Shown: positions 1-9,331 of the stretch, in pieces
How the letters are laid out: each line of letters starts with the position of its first letter
Position numbering within the stretch: position 1 is the stretch's first letter
Made by a program: the position numbers and the translations under genes
Source of the DNA: Bacteroidota bacterium
GTDB lineage: Bacteria; Bacteroidota; Bacteroidia; UKL13-3
Assembly (NCBI GenBank): GCA_013298895.1
Contig: JAAFJM010000007.1
Location: 62,001 to 126,000, forward strand
Length of the DNA stretch: 64,000 nt
Reading direction: 5' to 3'
The notes under the pieces: model-generated
The model's database searches: none
What the model was told of the DNA's origin: nothing
The model's input: the letters and a program-made list of their open reading frames with translations, nothing else

Positions 1-320
1 ATACTGTTTATCGTTTAGGATTGGCTCCAACTAGAGCAGCTGCTCGTCAATTGGTTGGCCATAGACATATTACAGTAAATGGTAAAGTTGTTAATATTTC
101 TTCTTATACTTTAAGACCAGGTGATATTGTAGCAGTTAGAGAAAAATCAAAATCAGTAGAGGTTATAGTTAACAGCCTAGCTAATTCTAATGTTAAACGT
201 TTCAATTGGTTATCATGGGATTCTTCATCACTTACTGGTACTTTCCTTTCTTTACCTGAGCGTGATCAAGTTCCTGAAAACATCAAAGAACAATTAATAG
301 TAGAGTTATACTCTAAATAA
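1..320 (+). CDS. rpsD: 30S ribosomal protein S4, 3' part
   Basis: This is the C-terminal part of ribosomal protein S4, a 16S rRNA-binding primary assembly protein of the small subunit. The reading frame is open from base 3, so the gene starts before the window; about 105 residues remain. The sequence [17 protein letters not shown] followed by [12 protein letters not shown] is the S4 RNA-binding domain, and the C-terminal tail is typical of the family. It lies 24 bases before rpoA, the usual rpsD-rpoA-rplQ order. The TTG at 21 is an internal leucine codon, not a start. Confidence 0.97.
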   Translation, partial: TVYRLGLAPTRAAARQLVGHRHITVNGKVVNISSYTLRPGDIVAVREKSKSVEVIVNSLANSNVKRFNWLSWDSSSLTGTFLSLPERDQVPENIKEQLIVELYSK

Positions 321-344
321 TAATTTAAAAAAAGAATATTATAA

Positions 345-1337
345 ATGGCAATACTTGCTTTTCAAAAGCCTGACAAGGTTATCATGCATAAAGATACTGA
401 CTTTTTTGGTCAGTTCGAATTCCGTCCTCTTGAAAAAGGATACGGAGTTACTATTGGTAACTCTTTAAGAAGAATTTTATTGTCTTCACTTGAAGGTTAC
501 GCAATTACTTCCGTAAAAATAACTGGTGTAGATCATGAGTTTTCAACAGTTAAGGGTGTAATTGAAGATGTAACTGAAATAGTTCTTAATCTAAAACGTG
601 TGCGTTTCAAACGTACAATGGATGGGGTTGATAACGAAAAAATTTATATTAACATTAAAGGTCAAGAGCAATTTACTGCTGGCGATATTGCAAAGCATAC
701 TAACGCTTACAAAATACTTAACCCCGAGTTGGTAATTTGTAATATGGAAAGTTTTGTTCATTTGGAAGTTGAACTTGTTGTAGAAAAAGGTCGTGGATAT
801 TTGCCTGCTGATGAGAACCGTACTAAGGACTCTATTGTTGGTGTAATTCCAATAGACGCTGTTTTTACTCCAATCATAAATGTTAAATTTTTAGTTGAGG
901 ATTACCGTGTTGAACAAAAAACCGATTACGAAAAGTTAAATATTGAAATCAGTACTGATGGTTCAATTCATCCTGAAGAAGCTTTAAAAGAAGCTGCTAA
1001 AATATTAATTCAGCACTTTATGTTATTCAGTGACGAATTAATTACTTTGGATACTCAAGTAAAAGAAGTTCCACAGGAAGTAGATGAGAATTTACTACAT
1101 GTTCGCAAAATTCTTAAAACTCCTTTATCTGATTTGGATTTATCTGTTCGTGCCTATAATTGTTTAAAAGCAGCTGATATTAAATCGTTATCTGAATTGG
1201 TTAGTTTTGATATAGCTGACTTATTAAAATTCAGAAATTTTGGTAAGAAATCACTTTCAGAGTTAGAAGAGCTTGTTCGCGACAAAGGTTTAACCTTTGG
1301 GATGGATGTTGCTAAATTTAAATTAAACGAAGACTAG
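345..1337 (+). CDS. rpoA: DNA-directed RNA polymerase subunit alpha
   Basis: RNA polymerase alpha subunit, 330 residues, the usual length. It nucleates assembly of the core enzyme, and its C-terminal domain contacts upstream promoter DNA and activators. The N-terminal assembly domain (about 1-230) carries the signature [18 protein letters not shown] linker follows, then the C-terminal domain (about 250-325) with [16 protein letters not shown] and [14 protein letters not shown]. It starts at an ATG 24 bases after rpsD and ends 30 bases before rplQ, so the three are almost certainly co-transcribed. Confidence 0.98.
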   Translation: MAILAFQKPDKVIMHKDTDFFGQFEFRPLEKGYGVTIGNSLRRILLSSLEGYAITSVKITGVDHEFSTVKGVIEDVTEIVLNLKRVRFKRTMDGVDNEKIYINIKGQEQFTAGDIAKHTNAYKILNPELVICNMESFVHLEVELVVEKGRGYLPADENRTKDSIVGVIPIDAVFTPIINVKFLVEDYRVEQKTDYEKLNIEISTDGSIHPEEALKEAAKILIQHFMLFSDELITLDTQVKEVPQEVDENLLHVRKILKTPLSDLDLSVRAYNCLKAADIKSLSELVSFDIADLLKFRNFGKKSLSELEELVRDKGLTFGMDVAKFKLNED

Positions 1338-1367
1338 TCGTAATAGTACGATATAAAAAAAAATATA

Positions 1368-1841
1368 ATGAGACACGGAAACAAACTTAATCATTTAGGT
1401 AGAACTGCACCTCACAGAAAAGCAATGTTAGCCAATATGGCTTCTTCATTGATTTTGCATAAAAGAATTACAACTACTTTAGCTAAAGCTAAGGCGCTAA
1501 GATTATTTGCTGAGCCTTTAATTACCAAATCAAAGACAGACTCTACACATAGCCGAAGAACTGTTTTTTCTTATTTAAAGCAAGCAGAAGCAGTTAAAGA
1601 ATTATTTGGACCTGTAGCTGCTAAGGTAGCTGATAGACCAGGTGGATATTTAAGAATTTTAAAGTTGATGAATCGTCAAGGTGATAATGCTGAAATGGCA
1701 ATTATTGAATTAGTTGACTTTAATGAGGCCATGCTTTCTATGAAAGCGGCTAAATCTACTGCTAAGAAAACGAGACGTGGAAGAGCTCCTAAGAAGGAAG
1801 AAGTAGCTACTACTGAGGTTGGTACAGAAACTGCAGAATAA
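1368..1841 (+). CDS. rplQ: 50S ribosomal protein L17
   Basis: Ribosomal protein bL17, 157 residues. The conserved core (about 1-118) opens with [20 protein letters not shown] and includes the typical [12 protein letters not shown] stretch. Beyond it is a lysine- and alanine-rich extension of roughly 35 residues ending in an acidic tail. Such basic tails are common in Bacteroidota L17 and are not needed to recognise the family. It is the last gene of the rpsD-rpoA-rplQ run and is followed at once by a strong hairpin terminator. Confidence 0.97.
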   Translation: MRHGNKLNHLGRTAPHRKAMLANMASSLILHKRITTTLAKAKALRLFAEPLITKSKTDSTHSRRTVFSYLKQAEAVKELFGPVAAKVADRPGGYLRILKLMNRQGDNAEMAIIELVDFNEAMLSMKAAKSTAKKTRRGRAPKKEEVATTEVGTETAE

Positions 1842-1858
1842 TTTTATAAATTTATTAG

Positions 1859-1896
1859 AAACTCCGATTATCTATTGATAGTCGGAGTTTTTTTTG
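1859..1896 (+). terminator. Rho-independent terminator after rplQ
   Basis: The stem ACTCCGATTATC (1861-1872) pairs with GATAGTCGGAGT (1877-1888) across a four-base loop, with one G-T pair, and is followed by a run of eight Ts. It ends the ribosomal operon. Confidence 0.9.
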
Positions 1897-1947
1897 CTTA
1901 AATTTCTTTTTATCATTTCTTTTATACTTCTTTGTATTTCATTTATT

Positions 1948-3054
1948 ATGTTAAATACCACACTTTTATTTATTACCTCATTTATTATTGTCCTTTTTGG
2001 GATTCCTTCAATTATAACAATTGCTAAACTCAAGGGTTTGTATGACTCACATAATGACAGGAAATTACATACAAGCAAGATACCACGATTGGGTGGATTA
2101 GCCATATTTGCTGCTTTTGCCATTTCTGTTTGCCTTTGGGCCGATTCTAATGTTCCTCGTTTACAATATTTAACTGCAGGTTTAATTGTTCTTTTTTTTT
2201 CAGGTTTGAAAGATGATATTATTGTAATATCGCCCATTAATAAATTGGTAATGCAAATTTTTTCTGCAAGTTTAGTTTGTATGGCAGAAGGTATTAGAAT
2301 TACAAGTTTTCAGGGTTTATTTGGTGTTAATGATATTTCTATTTATTTAAGTATACCAATAAGTATTTTTACACTTATTGTAATTACCAATGCTTTTAAT
2401 TTAATTGATGGGGTAGATGGACTCGCAGGCGGGCTTGGTTTGATAATTTCATTAGCCTTCGCTGCGTGGTTTTATCTTATTGGTGAATTTGGTTGGGCTA
2501 CAATTAGTTTCGCTTTAAGTGGTTCTCTTTTAGGTTTTTTATTTTTTAATTACGCCCCAGCTAAAATTTTTATGGGTGATGCAGGTTCATTGACCATCGG
2601 CTTTTTGATTTCGATTTTTACTTTAAAATTTATTGAGTTTGGAAATATTGTTAGAACAGATGGATTGTTATTAACTACAGCACCTATTATTGCAATTGCA
2701 GTTTTGATAATTCCTTTGTACGATACCTTGAGAGTTTTTATTTTAAGGATAGTAAATAAGCAGTCTCCTTTCAAAGCAGATAGAAATCATTTACATCATT
2801 GGCTTATAAAGATTGGATTAACGCATAATCAAGTTTGTTTAACACTTTATGTAACTAATGTGCTTTTTATTTTTGTGGCTGTTCTTTTACGAAATACAAA
2901 CATTATGGTATTAGCTTCAGTAATTGTTGGTATGGCTATTATATTAGGTCAATTACCTGTTTATATTCATAGGCATTTGATTACTGATATTGATGCTGAC
3001 GCAAATGAAATTGAACAAGAAATAGAAGAGTTACTAGGCAAGCAAAACAAATAA
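1948..3054 (+). CDS. MraY/WecA-family undecaprenyl-phosphate sugar-1-phosphate transferase
   Basis: A polytopic membrane enzyme of the MraY/WecA/TagO family. The family moves a sugar-1-phosphate (often GlcNAc-1-P) from a UDP-sugar to undecaprenyl phosphate, starting polysaccharide synthesis. Visible motifs are KLHTSKIPRLGG near the N-terminus, the catalytic aspartates in LIDGVDGLAGG and IFMGDAGS, and the His-rich NHLHHWL loop, with about ten hydrophobic segments between. I chose the ATG at 1948 (368 residues). An in-frame TTG at 1894 lies inside the T-run of the preceding terminator and is unlikely. Substrate specificity (WecA against MraY) cannot be fixed by eye, but the HxHH loop and length fit WecA/TagO better. 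It could feed the polysaccharide genes at 53-57 kb, which is inference. Confidence 0.88.
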   Translation: MLNTTLLFITSFIIVLFGIPSIITIAKLKGLYDSHNDRKLHTSKIPRLGGLAIFAAFAISVCLWADSNVPRLQYLTAGLIVLFFSGLKDDIIVISPINKLVMQIFSASLVCMAEGIRITSFQGLFGVNDISIYLSIPISIFTLIVITNAFNLIDGVDGLAGGLGLIISLAFAAWFYLIGEFGWATISFALSGSLLGFLFFNYAPAKIFMGDAGSLTIGFLISIFTLKFIEFGNIVRTDGLLLTTAPIIAIAVLIIPLYDTLRVFILRIVNKQSPFKADRNHLHHWLIKIGLTHNQVCLTLYVTNVLFIFVAVLLRNTNIMVLASVIVGMAIILGQLPVYIHRHLITDIDADANEIEQEIEELLGKQNK

Positions 3055-3092
3055 TATTAGTTATTATTATTTAGTAAACATATCCCTTTTTA

Positions 3093-4832
3093 ATGAGTTT
3101 TGACTTCAATGTTTTCGCATTAGTATTATTAATAATTGGAAGTGCTAATTTATTTCTAGCAGTTATCCTTTTTCAACGTAATGGCGAAATTGTTAAGTGG
3201 TTTGCTTCCTTGATGTTTTTTATTTCATTGTGGAGTATAGCTTATTCTTTTGAATTGGCTAGTTCAACTTTGGAGCAAATGTTATTTTTTATTAAGGTTG
3301 AATATTTGGGTATTGCCTTTTTGCCTGCAATTTGGGTTGTTTTTGTTTTAAATTTTGTAAATAAAGTTGAATGGTTAACTAAGGCCAATCTGTCCTTGAT
3401 TTTTTTTATTTCAATTATTGAATTCACACTCGTAATTTCGAACAATTACCACAAATTACAGTATAAAACCGTTACCATTGATAATTCCGATGGTATTCCT
3501 TTACTATCCTTTTCGCCTGGTATTGTTTACATTATTCATACAGTTTACTTTTACTGTATGCTTATTTTCGGCATGTATTTGTTAATTAATACGCTTGTCA
3601 AAGGCTATTTTATTTATAAAAAGCAGTACATCTCTATCATTTTAGCGGCATTGATTCCATGGATAACCAATTTGATTTATATAGTTGGTTATAGACCTTT
3701 TGGACATATAGATTTAACGCCCTATGCTTTCATAATTACTTCCTCTACCATTGCTTTTTCTCTATTAAGGCATAGTTTATTTAACTTAATTCCAATAGCT
3801 AGAGAAAAGGTCATTGAAAACATGAGTGAGGGTGTAATTATAATTGATTCACAATATAGAATTTTGGATATAAATTCAGTTGTTTTAAAATTTTTGAATG
3901 CGACTCATAATGAAATTATTGGTAAAAATTTACTCGAAATAATTGATGATAAAGCTTTATTAACTGAACATTTACAATTAGCAAATGGAATTCATTTTAC
4001 AATAAATACCCATAATAGAATATTTGATATAACTGCAAATGAAATAAACCCGATGAAAGGCGTTTATAAAGGAAGTTTATTAATATTTAGAGATATTACA
4101 GAAAGTGAGTTAGCAAAAGAAAAGCTAGAGAAACAAACCAAAGAATTAGAAGAACTTAATAGGTTAAAGGATAAATTGTTTTCAATAATTGCCCACGATT
4201 TAAAAGCTCCTTTTGCTAGTTTAGTTAGCATGCTCCGAATTGTTAGTGATGACGATATTTCGCATGATGAGTTTAAGCAGTATTTACCTAAATTGACAGA
4301 AAACGTAGATTATACCTCATCCTTGTTAGAAAATTTACTTAATTGGTCGAAAAGCCAAATTGATGCTGTAAAAATAGTTGTAGAACCAATATTGTTAAAG
4401 GATTTGGTTGAGGTTGAAATAACTTTTTTTAACAAATTATCAGCTGAAAAAAATATTCGAATTATTAACGAAATAACAAATGAATATCTTGTAAATGCTG
4501 ATAGAAATACTGTGCAATTAGTATTTAGGAATTTGTTTTCAAATGCTATTAAGTTTTGTAAATCTGGAGATTCAATCATAGTTTCAACACAAATTATCAA
4601 TGATAAAGAAACAGTTATTTTCAAAGATACGGGGATAGGTATGAGTGCTGATAAGGTGGAAAAATTATTTGGTTCTGAAACCTTTACCACCCTTGGTACC
4701 GATAATGAAAAAGGAACAGGCTTGGGTTTATTGCTTTGTAAAGATTTTTTAAATAAAACAGGTGGTAAAATTCATGTAGAAAGTGAAGTAGGAGTAGGAA
4801 CAACCTTTTATATTCAATTCAGTGGTAATTAA
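3093..4832 (+). CDS. 7TM sensor histidine kinase with PAS domain
   Basis: Membrane histidine kinase of 579 residues. Residues 1 to about 225 form seven hydrophobic segments like the 7TM histidine-kinase N-terminal domain. A PAS-like domain follows (about 240-340), then a coiled coil (KEKLEKQTKELEELNRLKDK) and the dimerisation/phosphoacceptor helix with H-box SIIAHDLKAPF. The ATPase domain has the N-box LVFRNLFSNAIKFCKSG, the G1 box FKDTGIGMS and the G2 box KGTGLGLLL, so it looks active. No response regulator is adjacent; the nearest is the single-domain receiver at 8901. The signal sensed is unknown. The start is an ATG 38 bases after the previous gene. Confidence 0.93.
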   Translation: MSFDFNVFALVLLIIGSANLFLAVILFQRNGEIVKWFASLMFFISLWSIAYSFELASSTLEQMLFFIKVEYLGIAFLPAIWVVFVLNFVNKVEWLTKANLSLIFFISIIEFTLVISNNYHKLQYKTVTIDNSDGIPLLSFSPGIVYIIHTVYFYCMLIFGMYLLINTLVKGYFIYKKQYISIILAALIPWITNLIYIVGYRPFGHIDLTPYAFIITSSTIAFSLLRHSLFNLIPIAREKVIENMSEGVIIIDSQYRILDINSVVLKFLNATHNEIIGKNLLEIIDDKALLTEHLQLANGIHFTINTHNRIFDITANEINPMKGVYKGSLLIFRDITESELAKEKLEKQTKELEELNRLKDKLFSIIAHDLKAPFASLVSMLRIVSDDDISHDEFKQYLPKLTENVDYTSSLLENLLNWSKSQIDAVKIVVEPILLKDLVEVEITFFNKLSAEKNIRIINEITNEYLVNADRNTVQLVFRNLFSNAIKFCKSGDSIIVSTQIINDKETVIFKDTGIGMSADKVEKLFGSETFTTLGTDNEKGTGLGLLLCKDFLNKTGGKIHVESEVGVGTTFYIQFSGN

Positions 4833-4928
4833 GTTTTTTAGTAGCATAATTTATTAAAATACTTGATTCTAGTCAATTGTTATCCAATTATTTGAGTTAA
4901 AATTTGTGTAAATAAATATTTACATAAA

Positions 4929-6344
4929 ATGATTATTAATCAAATATACACAGGATGTTTGGCTCATGCAGCATATTATATTGAAAGTAATGGCGAAGCA
5001 GCTATTTTTGATCCATTACGTGAGGTGGCTCCTTATTTGGAAAAAGCCAAACACGATAAAGCCAAAATAAAATATATTTTCGAAACACATTTTCATGCTG
5101 ATTTTGTATCGGGGCATATTGATTTAGCTAAAAAAGCCAATGCTTTGATTGTATACGGCCCAACTGCAAAACCTAATTTTGCAGCAATTGTAGCAGAGGA
5201 TAATCAAGAGTTTGAAGTAGGGAGTTGTAAAATTAAAGTAATTCATACTCCCGGACATACTTTAGAAAGTTCTTGTTATTTATTGATTGATGAAAATAAC
5301 CAAGAAAAAGGTTTAATAACTGGCGATACTTTATTCATTGGCGATGTAGGCAGGCCTGATTTAGCGCAACACGTTATAGCCGATTTAACTGAAGAAATTT
5401 TAGCAGGTCATTTATACGATTCGTTAAGAAATAAAATTATGCCATTGAGCGATGATTTGGTAATTTATCCTAATCATGGTGCCGGCAGTGCCTGCGGTAA
5501 AATGATGAGCAAAGAAACGGTTGACACCCTTGGGAATCAGAAGAAATTCAATTATGCACTTCGCCCTAATATGACCAAGGAAGAGTTTATAAAAGAGGTA
5601 TTAACTGGTTTAACCACTCCACCGGCTTATTTTCCTAAAAATGTATTGTTAAACATTAATGGTTACGAAAGTATTGACGAAATAATAAAACGAGGCATGC
5701 AGCCACTTACTATTTCGGCTTTTGAATTATTGTCAAAACAAGTTGATGTGCTGGTTTTAGACACACGAAATGCAAATGATTACAGCGAGGGAAGTGTGCC
5801 TTTGAGCATAAATATTGGCTTAGACAGTAACTTTGCTATGTGGGTTGGCGATTTAATAAGCGATATAAACCAAAAAATTATTATTGTAACTGATAAAGGC
5901 CGCGAAGAAGAAACCATTATTAGATTAGCACGCGTTGGTTACGATAAAACCATTGGATTTTTAGATGGTGGATTTAATATTTGGAAAAATAGTGGTCATG
6001 AATTTGATGTAATAGACCGAATTACAGCTCAAGAATTTGAGCAAATTTATAAAACAAAAAATACTTTGGTTATCGATGTTAGAAAAGCAAGCGAGTTTGA
6101 ATCAAGTCATGTAATTGGAGCCTTAAATATCCCATTAGTAAAAATTAACAATCATTTGGCTGAGTTTCCAAAAGATAGGTCATTTATTTTACATTGTGCT
6201 GGTGGATATAGAAGTATGGTGGCTGCATCTATTTTAAAACAAAGAGGTTGGAATAATTTTGTGGATGTAATTGGAGGATTTACCGAAATTTCAAAAACAA
6301 GTGTTCCCAAAACCAATTATATTGCGCCTGTAACTTTATTATAA
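4929..6344 (+). CDS. MBL-fold hydrolase with two rhodanese domains (persulfide dioxygenase-like)
   Basis: A three-domain protein of 471 residues. Residues 1 to about 250 are a metallo-beta-lactamase fold of the ETHE1/persulfide dioxygenase type, with iron-site motif ETHFHADFVSGH, IHTPGHTLES and LITGDTLFIGDVGRPDL. Two rhodanese domains follow (about 265-365 and 370-465). The first has no cysteine in its active-site loop (VTDKGREEET) and is probably not catalytic. The second has HCAGGYRS with the expected cysteine. Known relatives oxidise or transfer sulfane sulfur from persulfides in the cytoplasm. It is followed after two bases by a rhodanese-thioredoxin lipoprotein, so the pair is probably one operon for sulfide/persulfide handling. 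That role is inference from the families. Confidence 0.88.
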   Translation: MIINQIYTGCLAHAAYYIESNGEAAIFDPLREVAPYLEKAKHDKAKIKYIFETHFHADFVSGHIDLAKKANALIVYGPTAKPNFAAIVAEDNQEFEVGSCKIKVIHTPGHTLESSCYLLIDENNQEKGLITGDTLFIGDVGRPDLAQHVIADLTEEILAGHLYDSLRNKIMPLSDDLVIYPNHGAGSACGKMMSKETVDTLGNQKKFNYALRPNMTKEEFIKEVLTGLTTPPAYFPKNVLLNINGYESIDEIIKRGMQPLTISAFELLSKQVDVLVLDTRNANDYSEGSVPLSINIGLDSNFAMWVGDLISDINQKIIIVTDKGREEETIIRLARVGYDKTIGFLDGGFNIWKNSGHEFDVIDRITAQEFEQIYKTKNTLVIDVRKASEFESSHVIGALNIPLVKINNHLAEFPKDRSFILHCAGGYRSMVAASILKQRGWNNFVDVIGGFTEISKTSVPKTNYIAPVTLL

Positions 6345-6346
6345 AA

Positions 6347-7096
6347 ATGAAAATTATTAAATTTTTTACCACAGCAGTTATAGCGCTATTTTTTGTTATC
6401 AATATTTCATCTTGCCAAAATAATGCCAATGGAGCTGGCGGAAAGCTTGATGTAAATGCATTTGAGCAAAATATTAATGCCGATAAAAATATTCAATTAA
6501 TTGATGTAAGAACGCCTGGCGAATATGCCGAAGGTTTTATTGGAACTGCAAAAAACATTGATTGGAATGGCGATAACTTTGCTGCTGAAGCAGCCAAATT
6601 AGATAAAACCAAACCAGTATATGTATATTGTTTAGCTGGAGGCCGAAGCGCAAGTGCTGCTATTAAATTAAAAGAAATGGGTTTTGCCCAAGTATATGAT
6701 TTAAAAGGCGGTGTGAATGCTTGGCGCAATGCTACGAAACCAATTTCGGTTATTGGAAATGAACCAGTAAAACCTGCAACTACTGGCTTATCATTGGCCG
6801 ACTTAAATAAACAAATTGCAGATAATCAATTGGTATTGGTTGATGTATATGCACCATGGTGTGGCCCATGTAAAAAAATGGCTCCTTACTTGGCCGAAAT
6901 AGCTGAAGAGAAAAAAGATAAATTAACATTTATAAAAGTAAATGCTGACGAAAGCCAAGAAATAGTAAAAAACTTAAATGTAGAAGAATTGCCAACCCTA
7001 ATTCTTTATAAAAACGGTAAACGTGTTTACACCAATATTGGTTTAATTACCAAAGCAGATTTATTAAAAGTCATCGAAAATAATACAAATAAGTAA
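6347..7096 (+). CDS. rhodanese-thioredoxin fusion, probable lipoprotein
   Basis: Residues 1-23 are a signal peptide ending in ISSC, a weak lipobox with Cys23 as the likely lipidated residue. A rhodanese domain (about 35-135) has the active-site loop VYCLAGGRSAS with Cys95. A thioredoxin domain (about 145-249) has APWCGPCKKM (Cys172, Cys175) and the cis-proline motif ELPTLILY. The protein is probably exported and membrane-anchored, combining sulfur transfer with disulfide chemistry. It begins two bases after the MBL-rhodanese gene and ends before a clear terminator, so the two genes form a tight unit. The reading as a periplasmic partner for persulfide metabolism is inference. Confidence 0.88.
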   Translation: MKIIKFFTTAVIALFFVINISSCQNNANGAGGKLDVNAFEQNINADKNIQLIDVRTPGEYAEGFIGTAKNIDWNGDNFAAEAAKLDKTKPVYVYCLAGGRSASAAIKLKEMGFAQVYDLKGGVNAWRNATKPISVIGNEPVKPATTGLSLADLNKQIADNQLVLVDVYAPWCGPCKKMAPYLAEIAEEKKDKLTFIKVNADESQEIVKNLNVEELPTLILYKNGKRVYTNIGLITKADLLKVIENNTNK

Positions 7097-7116
7097 TATT
7101 CAATTACAATACTATT

Positions 7117-7149
7117 AAAAGCCTGTTTTGTTCAAAACAGGCTTTTTTT
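7117..7149 (+). terminator. Rho-independent terminator of the sulfur operon
   Basis: The stem AAAAGCCTGTTTTG pairs with CAAAACAGGCTTTTT across a two- to four-base loop and is followed by Ts. It ends the two-gene rhodanese operon. Confidence 0.9.
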
Positions 7150-7294
7150 GTTAGATTAAATACAAGTAAATAATATCAATATTATCGCAGCCCCAATATA
7201 ATCAATAAGTTAGCATGACAAAAATCAAGTACCATGAATTGAAGCCACTGTAAAGCGATTGCCTTTAATTAATTTTAGGAAGTAAACATATTGA

Positions 7295-7324
7295 TTGACT
7301 TATTTTTAATAATACTTACTTTTG
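7295..7324 (+). promoter_or_regulatory. Bacteroidota-type promoter for the PhaE-like gene
   Basis: A -7 box TACTTTTG (7317-7324) matches TAnnTTTG, and a TTG (7295-7297) lies 19 bases upstream as a -33 element. The start codon is 60 bases downstream at 7385. Confidence 0.6.
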
Positions 7325-7384
7325 CGCCCGATTTGAAACACTAATTTGTTCAAAATCAAACCAAAAAGTATAAAAACTACAATT

Positions 7385-8704
7385 ATGGAAAACAACACAA
7401 AAAACATGTTTGAAACTATGGCTGATATGCAAAAACAAGCTATGGAAACTATGACAAATGCTGCTAAGACTATGCAACAATCAATGGCAAATGGAACCAA
7501 TATTAATATGGATTCTGAAAACTTTAAAAAATGGTATGACGGCCAAATGAATTGGTTTAATCAAGTTAGTGGCGAAAATAATAACATGCATAATGGAATG
7601 GAGTTTTTTACAAACTACATGAACAAACAAAATGAAATGGCAAAACAATGGATGGAAATGAGTAAAAATATGATGCCAAACATTAATAATAGTTTTGATA
7701 TGAAAAACATGAATATGGATAGCATGATGAATGTATTCAACTCTTGGAAAAATACTATGACTGACAGCTATAATGAAATGATGAAAAATTTCAATAATGG
7801 TGAAACTAAGAATAATTTTTCTGATATGTTTAATAATTCAGAAATGTACATGAAAACCTTCCAGTTTTTTATGCCAATGATGAAAAGTTTAAACGATAAA
7901 ACTTTTACTCCTGAAATGTTTAAAAGTATGTTCAATACAGAAGCATATAAAGACATGATGGATAAAATGTTTAACATGAATCCTGATATGATGAAAAACT
8001 TTATGGATAATACCATGATGGCAAGCATGAAAGATAACATGTATAAAATGATGGATAATGGTAAAACAAATTACGATAACATGAAAAATAACATGGGTAA
8101 TATGTTTAACTCAAATCCAATAATGGACGGAATGATGAGTAATTACAATCAAATGTACACTCAAATGCAAACTTCAATGGCTCCATTAACCAAATTATTT
8201 GGCACTAATTCAAATATGGCAAGCATGGAAACTATGAAAGAATTAGTGGAAATGATGACTGAATACAATACTAAAAATAATCAAATGCAATACATGATGT
8301 ACACAACAGGCATGAAGGCAATGGATGATATGGCCGAAAATATGTACGCTAAGGTTAGAAATGGTGAAGATGTAAAGGAATTTGCAGATGTTTATAAAAA
8401 TTGGTTAAATACCAATGACAAGCACTTTGTTCAATTATTTGAAACTCCTGAATATTCAAAATTGATGAGTGAAGTTAGTGCATTGCAATTGAACCTTAAA
8501 GGAAAAATTGAAAAGCAAATGGAAAAATCATTAGAGAAATTTCCAATTATTAATCGCAGTGAGATGGATGAATTATACAAAACAATCCAAGAATTGAAAA
8601 AACGCATTAACACCCTTGAAAAAGAAAAGAGTAGTGTAGCTTCAATTGAGGTAAATGAAGAAGCTCCAAAAGCAGCGGCTAAAAAAACTACTAAGACCAC
8701 TTAG
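7385..8704 (+). CDS. methionine-rich PhaE-like protein (class III PHA synthase subunit family)
   Basis: A 439-residue protein with no signal peptide or membrane segment and about seventy methionines (roughly one residue in six). They occur mostly as NM, DM and MM pairs in amphipathic, Asn- and Lys-rich helices. The C-terminal part resembles PhaE, the accessory subunit of class III polyhydroxyalkanoate synthase. FPIINRSEMDELYKTIQELK matches the PhaE pattern of a Pro/Arg-Ser-Glu-x-Asp motif leading into a coiled coil, and a phasin-like Lys/Ala tail AAAKKTTKTT follows. The ATG at 7385 is preferred over a TTG at 7346. No phaC, phaA or phaB is in the window. It may coat or prime PHA granules, but that rests on a C-terminal motif only; a phasin-like protein is the alternative. 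Confidence 0.7.
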   Translation: MENNTKNMFETMADMQKQAMETMTNAAKTMQQSMANGTNINMDSENFKKWYDGQMNWFNQVSGENNNMHNGMEFFTNYMNKQNEMAKQWMEMSKNMMPNINNSFDMKNMNMDSMMNVFNSWKNTMTDSYNEMMKNFNNGETKNNFSDMFNNSEMYMKTFQFFMPMMKSLNDKTFTPEMFKSMFNTEAYKDMMDKMFNMNPDMMKNFMDNTMMASMKDNMYKMMDNGKTNYDNMKNNMGNMFNSNPIMDGMMSNYNQMYTQMQTSMAPLTKLFGTNSNMASMETMKELVEMMTEYNTKNNQMQYMMYTTGMKAMDDMAENMYAKVRNGEDVKEFADVYKNWLNTNDKHFVQLFETPEYSKLMSEVSALQLNLKGKIEKQMEKSLEKFPIINRSEMDELYKTIQELKKRINTLEKEKSSVASIEVNEEAPKAAAKKTTKTT

Positions 8705-8728
8705 TTCTATATTTTAAAATTTTTGCAT

Positions 8729-8766
8729 AAATCCTAGTTGAACTTGTTTAACTAGGATTTTTTTTG
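8729..8766 (+). terminator. Rho-independent terminator after the PhaE-like gene
   Basis: The inverted repeat AAATCCTAGTT (8729-8739) and AACTAGGATTT (8750-8760) has a ten-base loop and is followed by a T-run. Confidence 0.88.
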
Positions 8767-8900
8767 GCCTGATTCTAGCAGTTATTAATTTGAAAAAGAA
8801 CAGTAAATTTAAGTTAAAGCAGTGTTTATAGGGCTTGAGGTTATATTCTATTTCGTAATAGCGGTTTTTTATGGGAATTTTGGCTCAAAATGGGAGATAA

Positions 8901-9317
8901 ATGATAGATAAAATAAATTCGGAAAATATTTTACAACACAAATTAAATTTTAAAAAAATTTGTTTAATTGATGATGATGATATGCAGCATTGGTTAAATG
9001 TAAGAATTATTCATTCTATTGATAAAACGATTGAAATATATAGCTATTCAAGTGCAGAAATTGCGTTAAACGATTTGATGGTTAATAAAATAATACCTGA
9101 TGTGATTTTGTTAGATATAAATATGCCACTAATGGATGGTTGGGATTTTATTGAAGAAGTAGGTGCTAGAGAAATCAATATTCCAATTTACATGCTTACC
9201 TCTTCCATTGACAAAAACGACAACGATAAGGCGAAAAAGTATAAGGTCGTAAAAGGCTTTTTAAATAAACCATTAAAACAAGAAAAATTAGAATCTATTT
9301 TGTATTCAAATAATTAG
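8901..9317 (+). CDS. single-domain response regulator
   Basis: A 138-residue CheY-like receiver with no output domain. The acidic pair is in CLIDDDD (Asp24-25). The phosphoacceptor is Asp72 in ILLDINMPLMDG. The switch Thr/Ser is in MLTSS (100-101), and Lys123 is in FLNKPL. All the expected residues are present. Such proteins relay phosphate or act by protein contact. The histidine kinase at 3093-4832 has no adjacent regulator, but that gene is 4 kb away and in a different unit, so pairing is only a guess. The gene is convergent with crtYcd. Confidence 0.92.
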   Translation: MIDKINSENILQHKLNFKKICLIDDDDMQHWLNVRIIHSIDKTIEIYSYSSAEIALNDLMVNKIIPDVILLDINMPLMDGWDFIEEVGAREINIPIYMLTSSIDKNDNDKAKKYKVVKGFLNKPLKQEKLESILYSNN

Positions 9318-9331
9318 ACTGTTTTTTATAC

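Noticed and set aside
1894-1947. TTG start of the WecA-like gene inside the rplQ terminator
   Set aside because: The codon lies in the terminator T-run; the ATG at 1948 gives the normal family N-terminus.
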